A DNA stretch of 64,000 nt from Gadus chalcogrammus (GCF_026213295.1 NC_079428.1:2565350-2629349), one strand, 5' to 3'. Numbered from the stretch's first letter, positions 1-37,507 are shown. Program-made: numbers and translations. Notes: generated by a model from the sequence alone, not told the origin.

Positions 1-97
1 GGACATTTTAGCGTCCTTTGGCTTTGTCGGGAATCAGGACACGCAACTCAAAATGGGGACTGTCCCGGCAAAACCGGGACATCTGGTCACCCTATCA
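1..97. mobile_element. DNA transposon end fragment
   Basis: The text around 51-97 (CTGTCCCGGCAAAACCGGGA, CATCTGGTCACCCT) is the kind of terminus seen in interspersed fish DNA-transposon repeats. It is cut by the window edge. Family name not determined. Confidence 0.4.
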
Positions 98-129
98 CAA
101 GTGATAAAAAAGGCGTGGCAAGCAATGCG

Positions 130-242
130 TTTGACAAAAACGCGCGGGCCGCACTAACACTAAACCTTGATGTCAAGTAGGGGGCCACACTTAATCATCC
201 CGCGGGCCTCAATTGGCCCCCGGGCCTCGAGTTTGAGACCCC
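130..242. mobile_element. hAT-like repeat fragment
   Basis: GGGCCGCAC followed by GGGGGCCACAC, GCGGGCCTC and CCTCGAGTTTGAGACCCCTT is a pattern typical of hAT-type non-autonomous element ends. There is no coding capacity. Confidence 0.4.
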
Positions 243-2404
<2,162 letters not shown>

Positions 2405-2779
2405 AGTTCACATGGAACTTTGGGTTTATTTTACGGCAGAACTACAACAAAAACATGAAAGGTACGCCCAAAGGTGGATATTTACAGGGCTGCCACAGCA
2501 TTTACACCGCGCAGTTCTTTTGTTCGACACAACTCAAAAACCGTGTAACTCTTGGGATTAATTATATAAAAATAGACCCTTTACAAAAAAAATGGTTATT
2601 CATCGACTCGGCAACGATCTGAAAAAGGATATCACTTGGTGTCCAATAATTATTTTCTTTTTTTCCCATAACAAAAACAAAACTATACAATCTGGAAATC
2701 TCTACAAAAGAAAAAACTATAAACTTCACAGTTGAGAGGAGGAGCTCTTGGTGCAGTCTGTCGGCGTGGAAACCCCCCG
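2405..2779 (-). other. adgra3: adgra3 3' untranslated region (inferred)
   Basis: Sequence after the stop codon on the coding strand is AT-rich and runs to the first AATAAA, seen as TTTATT at 2425-2430. The transcript probably ends shortly below 2420. The end point is inferred, not observed. Confidence 0.55.
2425..2430 (-). terminator. adgra3: candidate poly(A) signal of adgra3
   Basis: AATAAA on the minus strand, about 350 nt after the stop codon. Beyond it, in the direction of transcription, comes AT-rich sequence and then the long GT array at 2111-2235. Confidence 0.55.
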
Positions 2780-25102
<22,323 letters not shown>

Positions 25103-26014
25103 CTGTCAAAGCAGAAGAACAAAATGACATGTTTAACTGATCGTATGACACGTTGGTACTGTCGCTTTAAGAGACTGAGGGGTAAATGATGGGAGAAAAA
25201 GAGAAATCGTAGTGTGATTATTTTGACAGACTGCAAAATGATGAACAATTAAAATCCTGAACATGTGATATCTGTGCAGCACTAAAGTTCTCAATTTGTC
25301 AAGGTTTTGTTACTGTACATACATCTACATTTTATCCTAATGAAAAGATTGCAGGTCCTGCCATTTGGTTTTTGGATATTGTACATTTTGTTAATATTTC
25401 AGAAACTAAAGCCTAACCTGTGTTACTGCAGGTGGTACATGGGATTGTATTCTCAAAATAGAAAAATGTACAATAAATAAAATAATCAAAAATAAATGAT
25501 CAGTATAGAAATACAGTTTAGTAAATACAGTAGCATGGGATGTTATTATAGCGTCGCTGTCTGCATTCCATAATGTCAGCATTGTAATGTTTGCCATTTA
25601 TATTTTCTGCTAATTTGTAACTTCTTGATAAACCCAATGGGGGCATCAGCAGTGTTGCTGACTTTGTCTTTCCCACTGGCCAGGGCCTTCTTACAGTAAC
25701 ATTTTGTTGAGTGACATTGTGGGGCGTTGGCACTCTCCGCTCCGCGACTGCATGTGTATTAATCAACCTTTTACAGTTTGCATATGAGGTGGTCCGTGAG
25801 AGGTCTCGATGACAATGTAGTGGTCCGGCTCAAGTCAAAGGCGGGAACCCCTGGCTCTGCTCACACTTCAACCCAAGTCCCAGGGGCCCACTGAGGGGCC
25901 GCCAGACACCTGTTTGAGAGCCACGCGAGGCACCCAAACACACACACACAACCAATCAGAATCAATCACCATCACAAGGCCAAGTGCATCGACAACCACA
26001 GCCCCAGGGCGTGT

Positions 26015-26131
<117 letters not shown>

Positions 26132-27942
26132 GGAGGTTCAAAGGCTTGCGGAGACGGAATACCTGCAGCGTTCACCTGTGTTACCGCGGCAACCGTCCCT
26201 CTGTCATTAATTAGGGGCTGGGGGTATGCTAGCCGTACACCCAGACAAAGAGAGCTAGAGAGGAAAGCGGGATGGGGGGGGGGGGGGACAGGGGGGGGAC
26301 GGGGGGGCATTGATGTCAAGGAGGAGCTGTCTGCCAAGCGGGTTTGGGAGGGCTGCTGGTGAGTGAGCAGGCCAGACCATGAATAGAGAAAGGAGAGGGT
26401 GTTTTTTCTCTTCCCTGCACTGCTTTAGCGTTTGATGTCCGCGCCGTGTGTGTTGAGAGACACGTCGAATGGCAGAGCGTGAGCTAAGGCACGGGGAATT
26501 CAGCCCGCTACACCCACTCACAAACTGTTGTGTATCCAATATAGCCAACCGTTTATCCTGCTATCCAAACATTTTATTTTTATGCAGACATCATTAGGGA
26601 ACAGCAGGTGGGAGACCAGCTCATGGATGCCTGCAGTTGGACTTCAAACCATGGGGGTTGGACCAAGAACCACGCAGCTGGGAGTCAAACCACAACCAGA
26701 CTATCTTAGGTCTGACGGAAACAGACTACACAGTTAGGAGAAAAGCAGTTCCTTCTAAATCGAGGAACGGTGCCATGTAATGTTGGTACAATCAGAGCCC
26801 AAACCAAGAGGAATTCATCCCATATAGTCAGTGACTCTTAATACAGAATGATGCTATGAACGAGGTATCAATGTAACAGTCCCGCGACATAACTCCTCGA
26901 TGCCCGACTGAGGCCTGTGATCATAGCACTCGCGCTACAAACTGTTGACATTCTTCACATCTGTAGATAAACGCCGGCCGAGACGTCTGTGATTTAGGAG
27001 GAGCGCAGGGGAGATAAAACGGACCCATAAACAGGTTGTGACAAAGCTAAAGTTAGTTTTGTTACGTGATAATGTCGATATAGAAACATGGCCTGCTGGA
27101 GGGCTTAGAGTGAGTGTTGGGAGGAATAGGAGAACGCTCAGAGTGTATCTGGGATTAACCGACAAACAGTCTTCCCACCATTTTGTGTATTTACAATATA
27201 ACCGACCAAAACACAAGACTATGTTACAGTTCTCCTTGACATATTTCAGTGATTATGTCTTGTAAGAGTAGGACTGTGTCACACTGGATTAATTATTTAT
27301 TTTAATTATGATTATGTATGCATAATTAAGTCTCAACAGTTTGTACAGGTCATGTCTGTGATAAATATAATTTAGTCATGTTATCTTTGCATGAATGGAG
27401 AAGCCTATGATAAAGTGTACATTGCATCTTATATGAGACTAACGCTACAGCCATGATGAAACCTTCACATGCATCGTTCACAGCTGTATCACTTCCATGT
27501 TATGTAACACTTACATACGCATATGAGACATTAATGAAGTTGAACAAATAAGCACATTTTAGTAATTCTCACATGGGGGAAGGCTCGAAATCGACCACCT
27601 TTGGCCACAACAAACCATCTACTACCATGATTTCACCCCCGATATACACACAACACTATTGTTCGATGTACCGATACTGAGCCACGTGTTAATATGAGAT
27701 CACAGTTCATGTAAGCTTAAAAGGCATGGGACGTGTTTAGCCGTTACCCAGAGCTGTGTATGCACATCGCCCATCAGAGCAAGCCGCCATGGAGCGGGGT
27801 GAGGAGGACGTGTCCGAGACAGGAAGAGGGTGTCTGCCCTTCCTCCGCTGAGGTACAAAGCAGGTTCTGCCTAATTTCACACCCAGGTGTGGATAGCCTT
27901 AATAGCCCCTTGTCGGGGAACACCCACTCTCCTCCCTCTCCA

Positions 27943-27943
<1 letters not shown>

Positions 27944-27993
<50 letters not shown>
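27944..27993. repeat. (CA)n microsatellite
   Basis: About 50 bp of CA. Confidence 0.97.
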
Positions 27994-27995
<2 letters not shown>

Positions 27996-28963
27996 GCTAC
28001 TGTTTACAACGGGGTCTTACATTTATAACTACAAAAGGGCAATCTAAAGGAGGGTCCGCCCTGATTTCTGTACCTACGGACGACAAGGTAAAGAATTGTA
28101 AACTAAGAGGGGGGAGTTTGGGTGTGTGCACGTTGGAGTACAAATGTCCCCCCCCCAAGTGTAGCGTGCTCAGAGCTGGTGAGCACACAAGAAAACAAGA
28201 TGGAGGGTGAGTGAGAACATGAACAAGGGGGAGCCGGCGCCAAGCTAGGCAGTGTGTGCGTGTGTGTGTGTGTGGAGTCATCAACACCTCTGGCCTACAC
28301 TAGGCTCATTACAATGACAAAGTAAGCTAGCGAGCGGGCGCGCTACACTCAAAAGGGGGGGGGGGGTGCGCGAGAGGGGGAGAGGTTGGGCATGACAGGG
28401 GGGGGAGAGAGGGCCACAGTTGTAGCTGCCTTTGGAGGCAAAAAAAAAAAAAAAAGCTGGCAGAATGGAGCCTTCAGCACAATCGACTTGCAGACTACAC
28501 ACGCAGGGAATTGCCTTCAAGGCTTCCCTGGTGTGGAGAGATCAAAGCTTTATCCCCCCCCTCCCTCCACCAGCACCACCTTCTTCTTCTTCTCCTCCTC
28601 ATTCTTCCTCTTTTGATTGTGGATTGAGAACATGGCGCCGTGTTTACCCTTTGGTGGTGGAGCGTCTTTGAAAAGGCGAAGAGCAGTGTATGACCCAAAT
28701 CAAATGCCCGCGAGGCCTGCCCCCCCCCTCCCCGTGTGCATATCAATAGAAATCTTGTTCATACGAGAGTTGTCCAGGGGCCGTGTGTGATGGTTGTGTA
28801 ACGTGAACTCCCGGAAGAGCGATAACACAAGAAAAAAAAGCTAACATAACAACCTCAGAATGTAGCGAAGTGAACCCGCGCAGAAAAAAACCCCGTGCTG
28901 CTCGAGAAATATTCGAGGCAGAGCGCAGCGATGTGGAGGTTGAATACCTGGCTGCTAGAGCAG

Positions 28964-29055
28964 AGAGAGACAGAGAGAGACAGAGAGAGACAGAGACAGA
29001 GAGCGAGAGCGAGAGCGAGAGAGAGAGCGAGAGCGAGAGCGAGAGCGAGAGAGAG
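28964..29055. repeat. GA / GAGAGC array
   Basis: GAGACA and GAGAGC units over about 90 bp. Confidence 0.93.
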
Positions 29056-29172
29056 GCAGCGATGTGGCCGGGAGAAAGAAAGAGCGAACTTAAAGATAAA
29101 CAACTTTAAATGCATGACCAAAAGGCTTAGCCCGTGCGTCTCGTATGTCTTCGTTTTCCTTCAATTCTGAGC

Positions 29173-29190
29173 GGGGGGGGGGGGGGGGGT

Positions 29191-29221
<31 letters not shown>

Positions 29222-29340
29222 NNNNNNNNNNNNNNNNNNNNNNNNNNNNNNNNNNNNNNNNNNNNNNNNNNNNNNNNNNNNNNNNNNNNNNNNNNNNNNN
29301 NNNNNNNNNNNNNNNNNNNNNGGGGGGGGGGGGGGGGGCG
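29173..29340. other. assembly gap inside a G run
   Basis: Poly-G on both sides of exactly 100 N (29222-29321), the usual placeholder for a gap of unknown size. Missing adgra3 exons could lie here. Confidence 0.97.
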
Positions 29341-29404
29341 GGGGAGACAGAGAGAGAGAAAGATGGGAAGAGGCAAGAGACGCGAGAGAGTTCATTCAGT
29401 AATT

Positions 29405-31600
29405 AAGTGAACCCTCATCCCTCATGCAGTTCAGTGATCTCCACAAATGCCTTCAAAAATCCCTCTCCCCTCTCCCTCCCTCTCTCTCTCCCTCCCCCTC
29501 TCTCTCTCCCCCCCTCTCCCTCTCTGCTGAATAATGTAGAGGCTTTTCCCCGGTCCTCAAGCTTGAGTGGCTAATCTGACCACAAGAAGAGGCCATGTCA
29601 ACATCTCCCCCCCCACCACCCCCACCTCCCTCACCCCTCCTCCCCCCTTTTGACTCCCCTCCGGGTTCAGTTCTTTATATATTTACTCGCTCACTCGCTC
29701 CTTCACTCATGCCTCCAGTACAGCACCAAGGAGGTGGGGTTGCGGGTGGTGCTGGCAGTGGGTGGGGGGGACTAGACTCTTATGCAAATGATTTTGTCAC
29801 AAACGCCCCAAAAAAAGCCTTTTAAGGAGGGGTTGCCGGGAGGGGTTCAGAAGCGAGGCTAGTGCCCGCTACGCCTCAGAAGGAAGCCTGGATATTTCCA
29901 CGGGTTAGGAGTGACCTAAACTGGACGGCCCCAGGAGGCTTCGTGTCTCGGACTAAAAATGGACTATGACAGCCGACCAGACGCACAGACAGACGCAGAG
30001 CCTTCCCTTTGTGTCTGGGTTGGCCCGACTCTGTAGAGACTTTAGCGTTTTGGAGAACATGTAGAGGACTATGGGTGGGACTAAATATCAATATGGTGAT
30101 ATATCGTTGCCCCACTTGTGCGATACAAGAATGGATATGCTGGCGAGTAAGACAGGAAATATCGCCCCAAATAGCAATCTTTGAATTAATAAAATAGGCG
30201 CTCTAAACACATTTCCCTAAGCCTCAAGGTGGCGCTCAACCCATGAATGAAGGAAGCTTGAACGGAAGTTAACTAACCAAAGACAAGTGACGAGACTGAA
30301 AAGCTCATTTTGGACCGTGGTTAAAGACAAAAATCCAGCACTTAATCTTTTCATATTCATCGTTACAGGATTGTCTAACAACATATAGATTGTTACAGAA
30401 TCGCTGTATCGCATATATCTTAGCGTGAGGTACCCTTTGATTCCCACCCCTATAGAGGACCCTTTTAACCAGTCATAACCCAAACAAACCAAAACGCATA
30501 CCACTACAATTGCAACAAGATGTAATAATTCCGATGCAGAATTCTCAGCTGAGTGAAAGCAGTGGGCTGTACACTCCCGCGGAACCCATCTCTACAAAGA
30601 TCACATCTCACAATTCTCTGCTCCGTCTTTCCCTTGGTTTTCGTCACACAAAGATAAACACACTTATCTCGATTTTGGCATATCGGACAAGCTAAATTCT
30701 GTGTGACAGATGCTATCCGAACGTTGTCATATCACCCGCTTGTTTAAACCAGAACTTGTAATGTGTGGTGGGTTATAATTGAGACAAGGCTTTTTGTTTC
30801 CTTCAAGTTTTTTAGTGTCTGCATAACCTCACAATATTCCTCCTAATGTTCAACCATCAAACTCTGAGTTAGATGATCCGTATCCTCTACCGGTTGGAAT
30901 TACCTGTAACTCAAAACAGAAACCACATGGGAGCCGTTGTTTAAATGTCCGCCATTATGAACAGATTTTGGACGCAAATAATCCTTGTTATTATATCCCC
31001 AGCTCCCCAGATGGCAATAAGATACCCTAAATATAAGATATATTTAAAACAGAAAAACACTGTTGAACGAGATTAGCATCAGATCACTCAGCGTGAACAG
31101 TCAAAAACAGCTTAGAAGAATCAAACCGGGATTTTATAGCCAATAACGTAACAGCCTACTGGTTTCACCACCAGAACTGAAGAAGTTCGGAGGACATTTT
31201 TAATTGATTAATTGGCTGACTCGGGCGGTCACGTTTAATTGGCTGACTCTGGGAGTCAGGCAGCCTGATTTAACACTCAGGGAGGGTGAGGAGTGGTCGA
31301 ATGGATCTGAACACATCAACATGGGACTCGACCAAACAACCTGAAAACAACATCTTGGTGCAACGTCAACACAGCTGCTTCCGGGAACACTCCCTATAAG
31401 GACAGGTGAGCTCATCGCGGTGTCCGCCAGCGATGATGAGAGGTCGACCCGTCCCTCGGGATCACACGCGATGCCGACGGATGCCGATGCGGCGATATTC
31501 CACATTAAAGGACTCAACCCCCGCAAGCCTGATGCAGACTAAACCCCGGGTCCGGATCCCTGACCGCCCGAACCCGTTAGTATCGCGATGAGTCGACGCC
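29405..31600. other. non-coding stretch, no gene seen
   Basis: C-rich tracts at 29460-29650 and a hAT-like repeat at 30068-30452. No exon recognised. Confidence 0.55.
30068..30452. mobile_element. hAT-like non-autonomous repeat
   Basis: The ends GTGGGACTAAATATCAATAT and GTACCCTTTGATTCCCACCC are roughly inverted. The interior is full of ATATCG motifs, a pattern seen in abundant fish elements. Confidence 0.45.
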
Positions 31601-31616
31601 CCCGTCCCTACCTGCT

Positions 31617-31692
31617 CCAGGGAGTCCTCCCAGGTGAGGCTCACGAGCCGTGGGGGGAAGGACTCGTCCTCCGCTCGCGCGTAGCCGTCCAT
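31617..31692 (-). CDS. unidentified candidate first coding exon
   Basis: A minus-strand ATG in a strong context (GCGGCCATGG) opens a 25-codon frame, MDGYARAEDESFPPRLVSLT then WEDSLEQ-like, ending at a donor of the type CAG|GTAGGG near 31617-31612. The surrounding 31.6-31.9 kb is GC-rich and looks like a promoter. I do not recognise the peptide. It has no signal peptide, so it does not look like adgra3 exon 1, and its phase-0 end does not fit the next adgra3 exon found. It could start an alternative adgra3 transcript, a different gene, or be chance. Confidence 0.3.
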
Positions 31693-32345
31693 GGCCGCCG
31701 TGCTGCTGCCGTGGGTGGGTTTGTGTGTGCGCTGGCTCCGGCTCCGGTACCGGCGACGTCGAACCGAGCTGTGCTGTGTGTGCGTGCTGCTGCCTGGTTT
31801 GCTGTCACGTGGACGGCTCGGATCGGAGCCAGGGGGGGTCCGGTCCGGGACGGTGGACGGGGTCCCTCTTCTGGACTCGGTCCCGGTTCATGTGTGTCTT
31901 TAATTTTTAAGAGAGAGAGTTTGATCAACTTTATAAACGTCAAGGTGGTCGTGGCTCTGCAACGTCAACAGGTCTGCGGTGAGCGCTGGGATCCGACAGA
32001 TTGTGATTCACTGAACTCATTAAGTGTGCGGCTCTGGTTGAAAACACAAGGCTGTTGTTTTTTTAACTCCAAATCGCATCCTTTTTCTTGTGCGCCTACG
32101 GTGCTGCAGCTACTATACAGTAGGCACTGCTGCACCCAGCTTGCAAGCATACAAAACATGCAAGTGATGTCACTTATCAGCCCACCTGTAGTGCTGCAGC
32201 CCATGTATCTTATGCTGCAGAGGATTGTGGGTAAGAAGAGCCTAAATTGCTTGCATACTGCGAATTGCGACCGTATGTAGTACGTACAACATCCTGGTAT
32301 TTTTGGCATACTGCATTTCCCTAAGTATTTTTTTGGACAAACATA

Positions 32346-32901
32346 GGGTGTGTTCGAAATGACTTACTAATTACTACTTACTACCTACTCAATACTTGGC
32401 TTACTACTCGAATTCTTAAATAATGATTGAGTAATCCATTTTGAGTAATCTAGGTTCGGAAGAACGTTCTTACTTAACCACCTCAGATGACGTGAATCAA
32501 ATGACGTGTCAATAACCTACCGGCCGGTCGCCGTTAATAAATATTATAAATAAATATATAAACGTCACATTTAACGTCACAGTACATCTTCAACCTAAGG
32601 ATTTGCGGTGATATGTTAAAAACAATTATTAAACAATTACATCGGTATGGCTGTGGGGTCTGCTGCTGCGGCTCCCCGTTTAGCGCCGTTGCTTCCATTG
32701 TTCTTTTGAATAGACGCAGTGCATTCTGGGGCAGTTGAGTACGTCTAGTAAGCTAGCGATGCTTACACAAAATCTTTCCGTAAGTAGAAAACATTCGGAT
32801 ACTACTCGCTTACCTAAAACTCGCTTACTACGTTCTGCTTACTCAATTTGACGTCATAGTTAGTAAGAGTAGGAAGCAAGTAGGTGGTTTCGAACACACC
32901 C
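32346..32901. mobile_element. MITE of 556 bp with TA flanks
   Basis: Perfect 14-bp inverted ends GGGTGTGTTCGAAA and TTTCGAACACACCC, each bordered by TA. Subterminal TTACTAC/GTAGTAAG repeats also mirror each other. No transposase reading frame. Confidence 0.85.
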
Positions 32902-33780
32902 TAAATCTGTTTCTGGCATGCAAATTTGTATGATGGTGGTATGGGTGATGGAACGCAGGGAAAGCCCTCAGCAGGGCTCTGTGGACACGCCCCTCCTGGT
33001 GGACACGCCCCTTCCGGTTGACAGGTGTTCCCGCCTCAGACAGACAGGCAGGTGATCAGCCAATGAGGAGTTAGACATTCATAAGAGTCTTGGGGGGTCT
33101 TGGTTCTTCTTGAAGTCATCCAAGATATAATTCGATAACCATACAACAGATGGAAAAAATCTATAAATAAAACAATTCTAAAAAAATATATAAAACAATT
33201 CAAGACAATTCCACTTGAGTGAAACTGGAAATGGCTCCCCAAATGTGTTGAAGACGAGACACAATAAATGAACGAAGAAGTTTATCAGTCGTAGAAGTAG
33301 CGTATAGTCACTCAAACGCAAGCCACAGTCAAGAAGCCACAAAGCATCCATAGACACCTTATCTTCGTCCCCAACCTGGGTTGTACCCAGACTTCATGTA
33401 CTTCCATAATTACAAGCCTCCATGTACTTAACATCATTATTTTATCAAATCGCATTGATAAAACGTCTTTCCAATAAATGGCACAAAATTAAAACCTGGC
33501 GTATACAAGCTAGGGCCCCAAAAGGCACAGAGGGCCCTGTGGTGTCACAGCCGTCGGAGAGCACAAGGCCAGCCCACGGAACAACGCCGTTTTCTTTGGC
33601 CCGTATCTCTCGGTCACCATCAGCCATAATCTGTCCCCCTCTGTAGATTAATTTAAAGATTATGAGGCCCCCCATACGGGTCTGGCAGAGAGAGGCGAGC
33701 CGCCACCGAATACATCAGAGTGTCTAGCCGGGGGCACGCAGAACGCACGCCACATTGGTTCCTCCCCTCTCTGCGTTGTC

Positions 33781-34166
33781 CGGTGTTCTGCCAATCTAGG
33801 CTACCTCTCAAATCGTGCTACCTAGTGGTTCTGCGCATGACCACACTATGGATCCGTTGTAAAATACACATACTGTACCATACATACGCTACCAAACACA
33901 TAAGGTAGCATTTTTACCCTATCAAAAAATGCTCCCTTATGTGTTTTGGTTTCGATCTGTAGATCTGTATCCTCCATCAGATGACGATCCGGCCACAGAA
34001 CGTTATTTTACACCACTACTCACTCCATGTTCACTGTAAGAAGAATTCAGGGGTACAGTTTGTGTATTTTATACCACTACTACACCACGGGTCAATATTG
34101 TCATGCACATGCGCAGAACGACTAGGGGGCAAGATCTGAGTAGTAGCAGAGATTGGCAGAACACCA
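33781..34166. mobile_element. MITE with 60-bp terminal inverted repeats
   Basis: Left CGGTGTTCTGCCAATCT...TAGTGGTTCTGCGCATG and right CATGCGCAGAACGACTAG...AGATTGGCAGAACACC are imperfect inverted copies. A nested hairpin is at 33891-33950. Confidence 0.85.
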
Positions 34167-36560
34167 GAATCCACCCAGTATGCGGTCTCTGATGTGGGTG
34201 GCTTGCTATGTCCTCTTCATCATGACACCTTAAAGGATAACCCCACATCTCCCGCACCACCCCAGAAACACAACCCTGTGAGACAAATACATGCACCAGT
34301 GTGCATCTTTTTTTTTCTTCGAGGGGACACTTCTGTCCCTCACACACATCTGTAGAGGAGGACTGAAGAGGCGGAGGCGGGAGTTAAATAGCGGCGACCA
34401 ATCACATCAGTGTTACACCAGCGAGGGGGCGTGTGTTGTCCATCTGTCCGTCAACGCACTTTAAGAGAGCCTGCACATTTCCGCACATGGCAACTCCTCT
34501 GCCACTCACTTCAACTAGGTAGACGTTTTTTTTTTTATTCACACAGGAAGCAAAGCACCCCCACTCCCCCCTCCTACACACAATATAGCCAATCTATCAG
34601 GGCTAACCTGGTGGCACCCGCGCACACTCCTCTTCCACAGGTAACTGTCAGAGATGCTATGATTGAATTGTTCCCCTGCCCTGTCACCAGAGGAGCTATT
34701 ACTTTAAATTAGCATACAAATTCAAAGCGGGACAGATGGATTTGTCACATTGCACTCGCCATCTTCTCGCTGGCTTGGGTGTGCTTGTCCTTTTGTGGTG
34801 TAGATAACACACCTGTCTGTGGCATTAAGGATTCGGGGTGTGTGTGTGTGTGTGTGTGTGTGGTGTTTCCACAGTAAGCCCTCCCCCCCATCACAGCCTG
34901 AGACGAGGATGCCGATGATGAAGATGAAGAATCCCCAGCCCGCTTCATTCTTCATCATGATCATCGTCAAGAGGTTGCTACCGGAGGTGTTGATTTCCGC
35001 TCTTTTTGTGACCTAAACAAAGCGAAAGCGGGGCAGGTTTTACTTTTGGGTTGTCAGCATATGGGAGGGAGGTGGGGTGAGGGTCTGTTAGATAAGGCCA
35101 ATCATAACCATGAAACCATCACTGACATCAGCAGGGATGAGAATCTAACTAGCGAAAGGAAAATCAGTCTGGGGTTCGGCCGCTGAGAATAATGAGCCCA
35201 GAACAACCGCAGGGCTCTAACCCCCTGACCCCAAACTGCCCTGTGGTATTGTGTGTCATTTACATTTTGATTGAATATAAGCGGTCAATAATCGATGCGA
35301 CGGAACGCTCGCTCCCCACTTCTATGTGATCAATTCCACTCATGCACGCCTCGGTAACGTTTTTAGTCTCCTCCAAAACATGTTAACGTAAGATAATCTG
35401 ACATTTGCGGGGCCCGAAAAGAAAATTCTCCCCAAACAGTGGCGCCTCTTTCTCGGACATTAAGAACGCATGACTTGGAGAAGCAATGATTTCCTTTTGT
35501 AATTATGGCAGCTTTGAATCAATGGGATGTATTGAGCATGGGGGGGGGGGGGAAATGTTTCTACCTCAAAATCAATTCCACATAATTTCCACATCAACTC
35601 AAACTAATGGGTTTTCCATCGGCTTCTCACCGCCGCAGAATCCCTCCCTGGACAACCGTTCCGTGGTTCTGTGTGCGTTCTGAACCAGAGGGCCAGACAA
35701 TTTTACAAAACCAGTCTCCCAACCGTGTGGACGATGGAAGACACACGTTGGACTGCAGTCCAAACAGACATTATAAAATAACCCTTGGCTGGCTTTGTGG
35801 CTCTGTAAAATGTCCCTCTTTCAGGTTCCCTATTCTGCGTTGAAAATCCTGTATTCTTAAAAGCCTTTCTCACCAAAACGGAGACCTGCCACTGGTTGTA
35901 ATGCATCAAACTATTAGCGAGTAATTAGCTGTTCCTCACTCAATAGTTTGAAGCGTTACAAGCGGTGTCATGGGCTGGCCCCACGTTTCTCTTGCAGGCA
36001 CACTAGTCAAAGTAGAAGCAGCTCCAAATGAAACGTTTTCTCCGGCAGAAACAAGCCGGACCTAGGGACAGTCGACGGAAATACTTCTGTGAGTTTTTGA
36101 AGCCTCCAGCAGGGTGCCGTGACATGGGGCGCCGGTCGCTCTTTGGACTCAATCTATTGGGGGGGGGGGGGAGGCTCTGGGACCCCATGCAGGGCGGTCT
36201 GAGCTTCAGTGGGTGGCGGTACATCTTCTGATGCCACCCGTTCCAATCCCCCTCCCTGTGAAGATCTCTCGCTCGGCCGATCTAGACTCCCCTCATGGGG
36301 GATGCTGACCCACAGACTCACTCCAGACTTTGGGTTGGAGTTTTGTCGTATTTGCTGCAACACGTTGTGGTAAGTTGTTAAATTCATTTTACTCTAAAAG
36401 CAAATGCTAACGTTTAACTGAGCAACCATCTGTATCGTGGAATATAAGCTGATCTTGTTAAAATCTCAGGTTGGTATTCCCGAAAGATGCTATGAAAGCA
36501 ATTATTTGGTTTGCGTTAGTAAATGTGGTAAGGGATAGTCGAGATTTTTTTAAAGGCGTG
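34167..36560. other. intergenic stretch between the two genes, no gene seen
   Basis: Unique-looking sequence with a small GT run at 34838-34861 and short G runs. A minus-strand hydrophobic start (MIMMKNEAGWGFFIFIIGIL) at about 34964 is open for a while but runs into CA repeat and is not supported as a gene. Confidence 0.5.
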
Positions 36561-36810
36561 ATATTATGCCACCAGGTGTGAGTGGAACCTGTTACAAGCA
36601 GTTTATAAATCTGCCTTTTCCTGTGTTTTAGTGGGCGTGTCACCCTAGATCTATACTGGATAGATGATCAACATTTGCTGCAGTCCACTGGGTAGCCTGA
36701 TCTATCCAACATACATCTAGATGGACATGCCTACTTGTGACATCACTAAAACTCAGGAAAAGCCAAATGAAAAAAATCACGAACCATACACACACCTGGT
36801 GGCATAACAT
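36561..36810. mobile_element. foldback MITE downstream of dhx15
   Basis: ATATTATGCCACCAGGTGTG at the left mirrors CACACCTGGTGGCATAACAT at the right. An inner hairpin joins CTAGATCTATACTGGATAGA and its counterpart. A related copy is at 59155-59340. Confidence 0.8.
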
Positions 36811-36876
36811 CAACCCCGTAAAAACAGATAAATAAAAAGAAGAGACGAACACATATTCTTTTTCTACAAAGACAGT

Positions 36877-36882
36877 TTTATT
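36877..36882 (-). terminator. dhx15: candidate poly(A) signal of dhx15
   Basis: AATAAA on the minus strand about 640 nt after the stop codon. A foldback MITE (36561-36810) lies about 65 bp beyond it in the direction of transcription. Confidence 0.55.
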
Positions 36883-37431
36883 AATTTGAACAGTTGACAT
36901 GAAACTTGAACCATCAGTGCACTCTTCCGAAAGTCTCCTTGACACAAGAAAATATTCCTTATACCTACAATCAAAATACACTTCCGTCCAAAGGAACCGG
37001 GAGCTCAGATTAATAGCGTTGAGCAGTTCTTTAAGCAGAGCAACGCGGCAGGATGCCGCCGCCGCCGCCGCCGCAGCCGATGTTTAACCGGGGATCGTTG
37101 AACACATTAGCATTTCTCTTGAGGAATGTTGATCCTTGGCAACGCTGTGACAGAAACGCTGTGACAGGCCCGTCATTTGCAACCACTAGAACACATTTTT
37201 TCTCCGGGGTTTATTAAAAAAAATGCACTCGTGTTGAATCTGCAGGGTAGCTGGGAGGGGGGGGGGGGGAAGAAAAACCTTGAAATAATAAAAAACACGA
37301 ATCGACCGTCGTGACACCACATGTCACACCGCACGGAGAGGAGACGGAAAACAAAGGAATAACCGCTACTAAATAATAAAACAGTGCTCAGAAGAAGACT
37401 TCTGGTGTTGGTTTTGTACAGCTGTTGCGGG

Positions 37432-37507
37432 AACGACTCTGTTGTGGTGGTGGTACTGGTGGTGGTGGTACTGGTGGTGGTGGTACTGGTGGTGATAGTA
37501 CTGGTGG
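37432..37507. repeat. 15-bp minisatellite in the dhx15 3' UTR
   Basis: GTGGTGGTACTGGTG units, four or more, beginning about 10 nt after the stop codon. Confidence 0.9.

Noticed and set aside
31691..31903. 70-codon plus-strand frame starting MAAVLLPWVGLCVRWL
   Set aside because: Weak start context, overlap with the better-placed minus-strand start, and no recognisable family. Kept only as part of a finding.
34722..34970. Minus-strand frame with a signal-peptide-like start
   Set aside because: It runs into a CA repeat, has no known domain and no clear splice partner; not convincing as the missing adgra3 exon 1.
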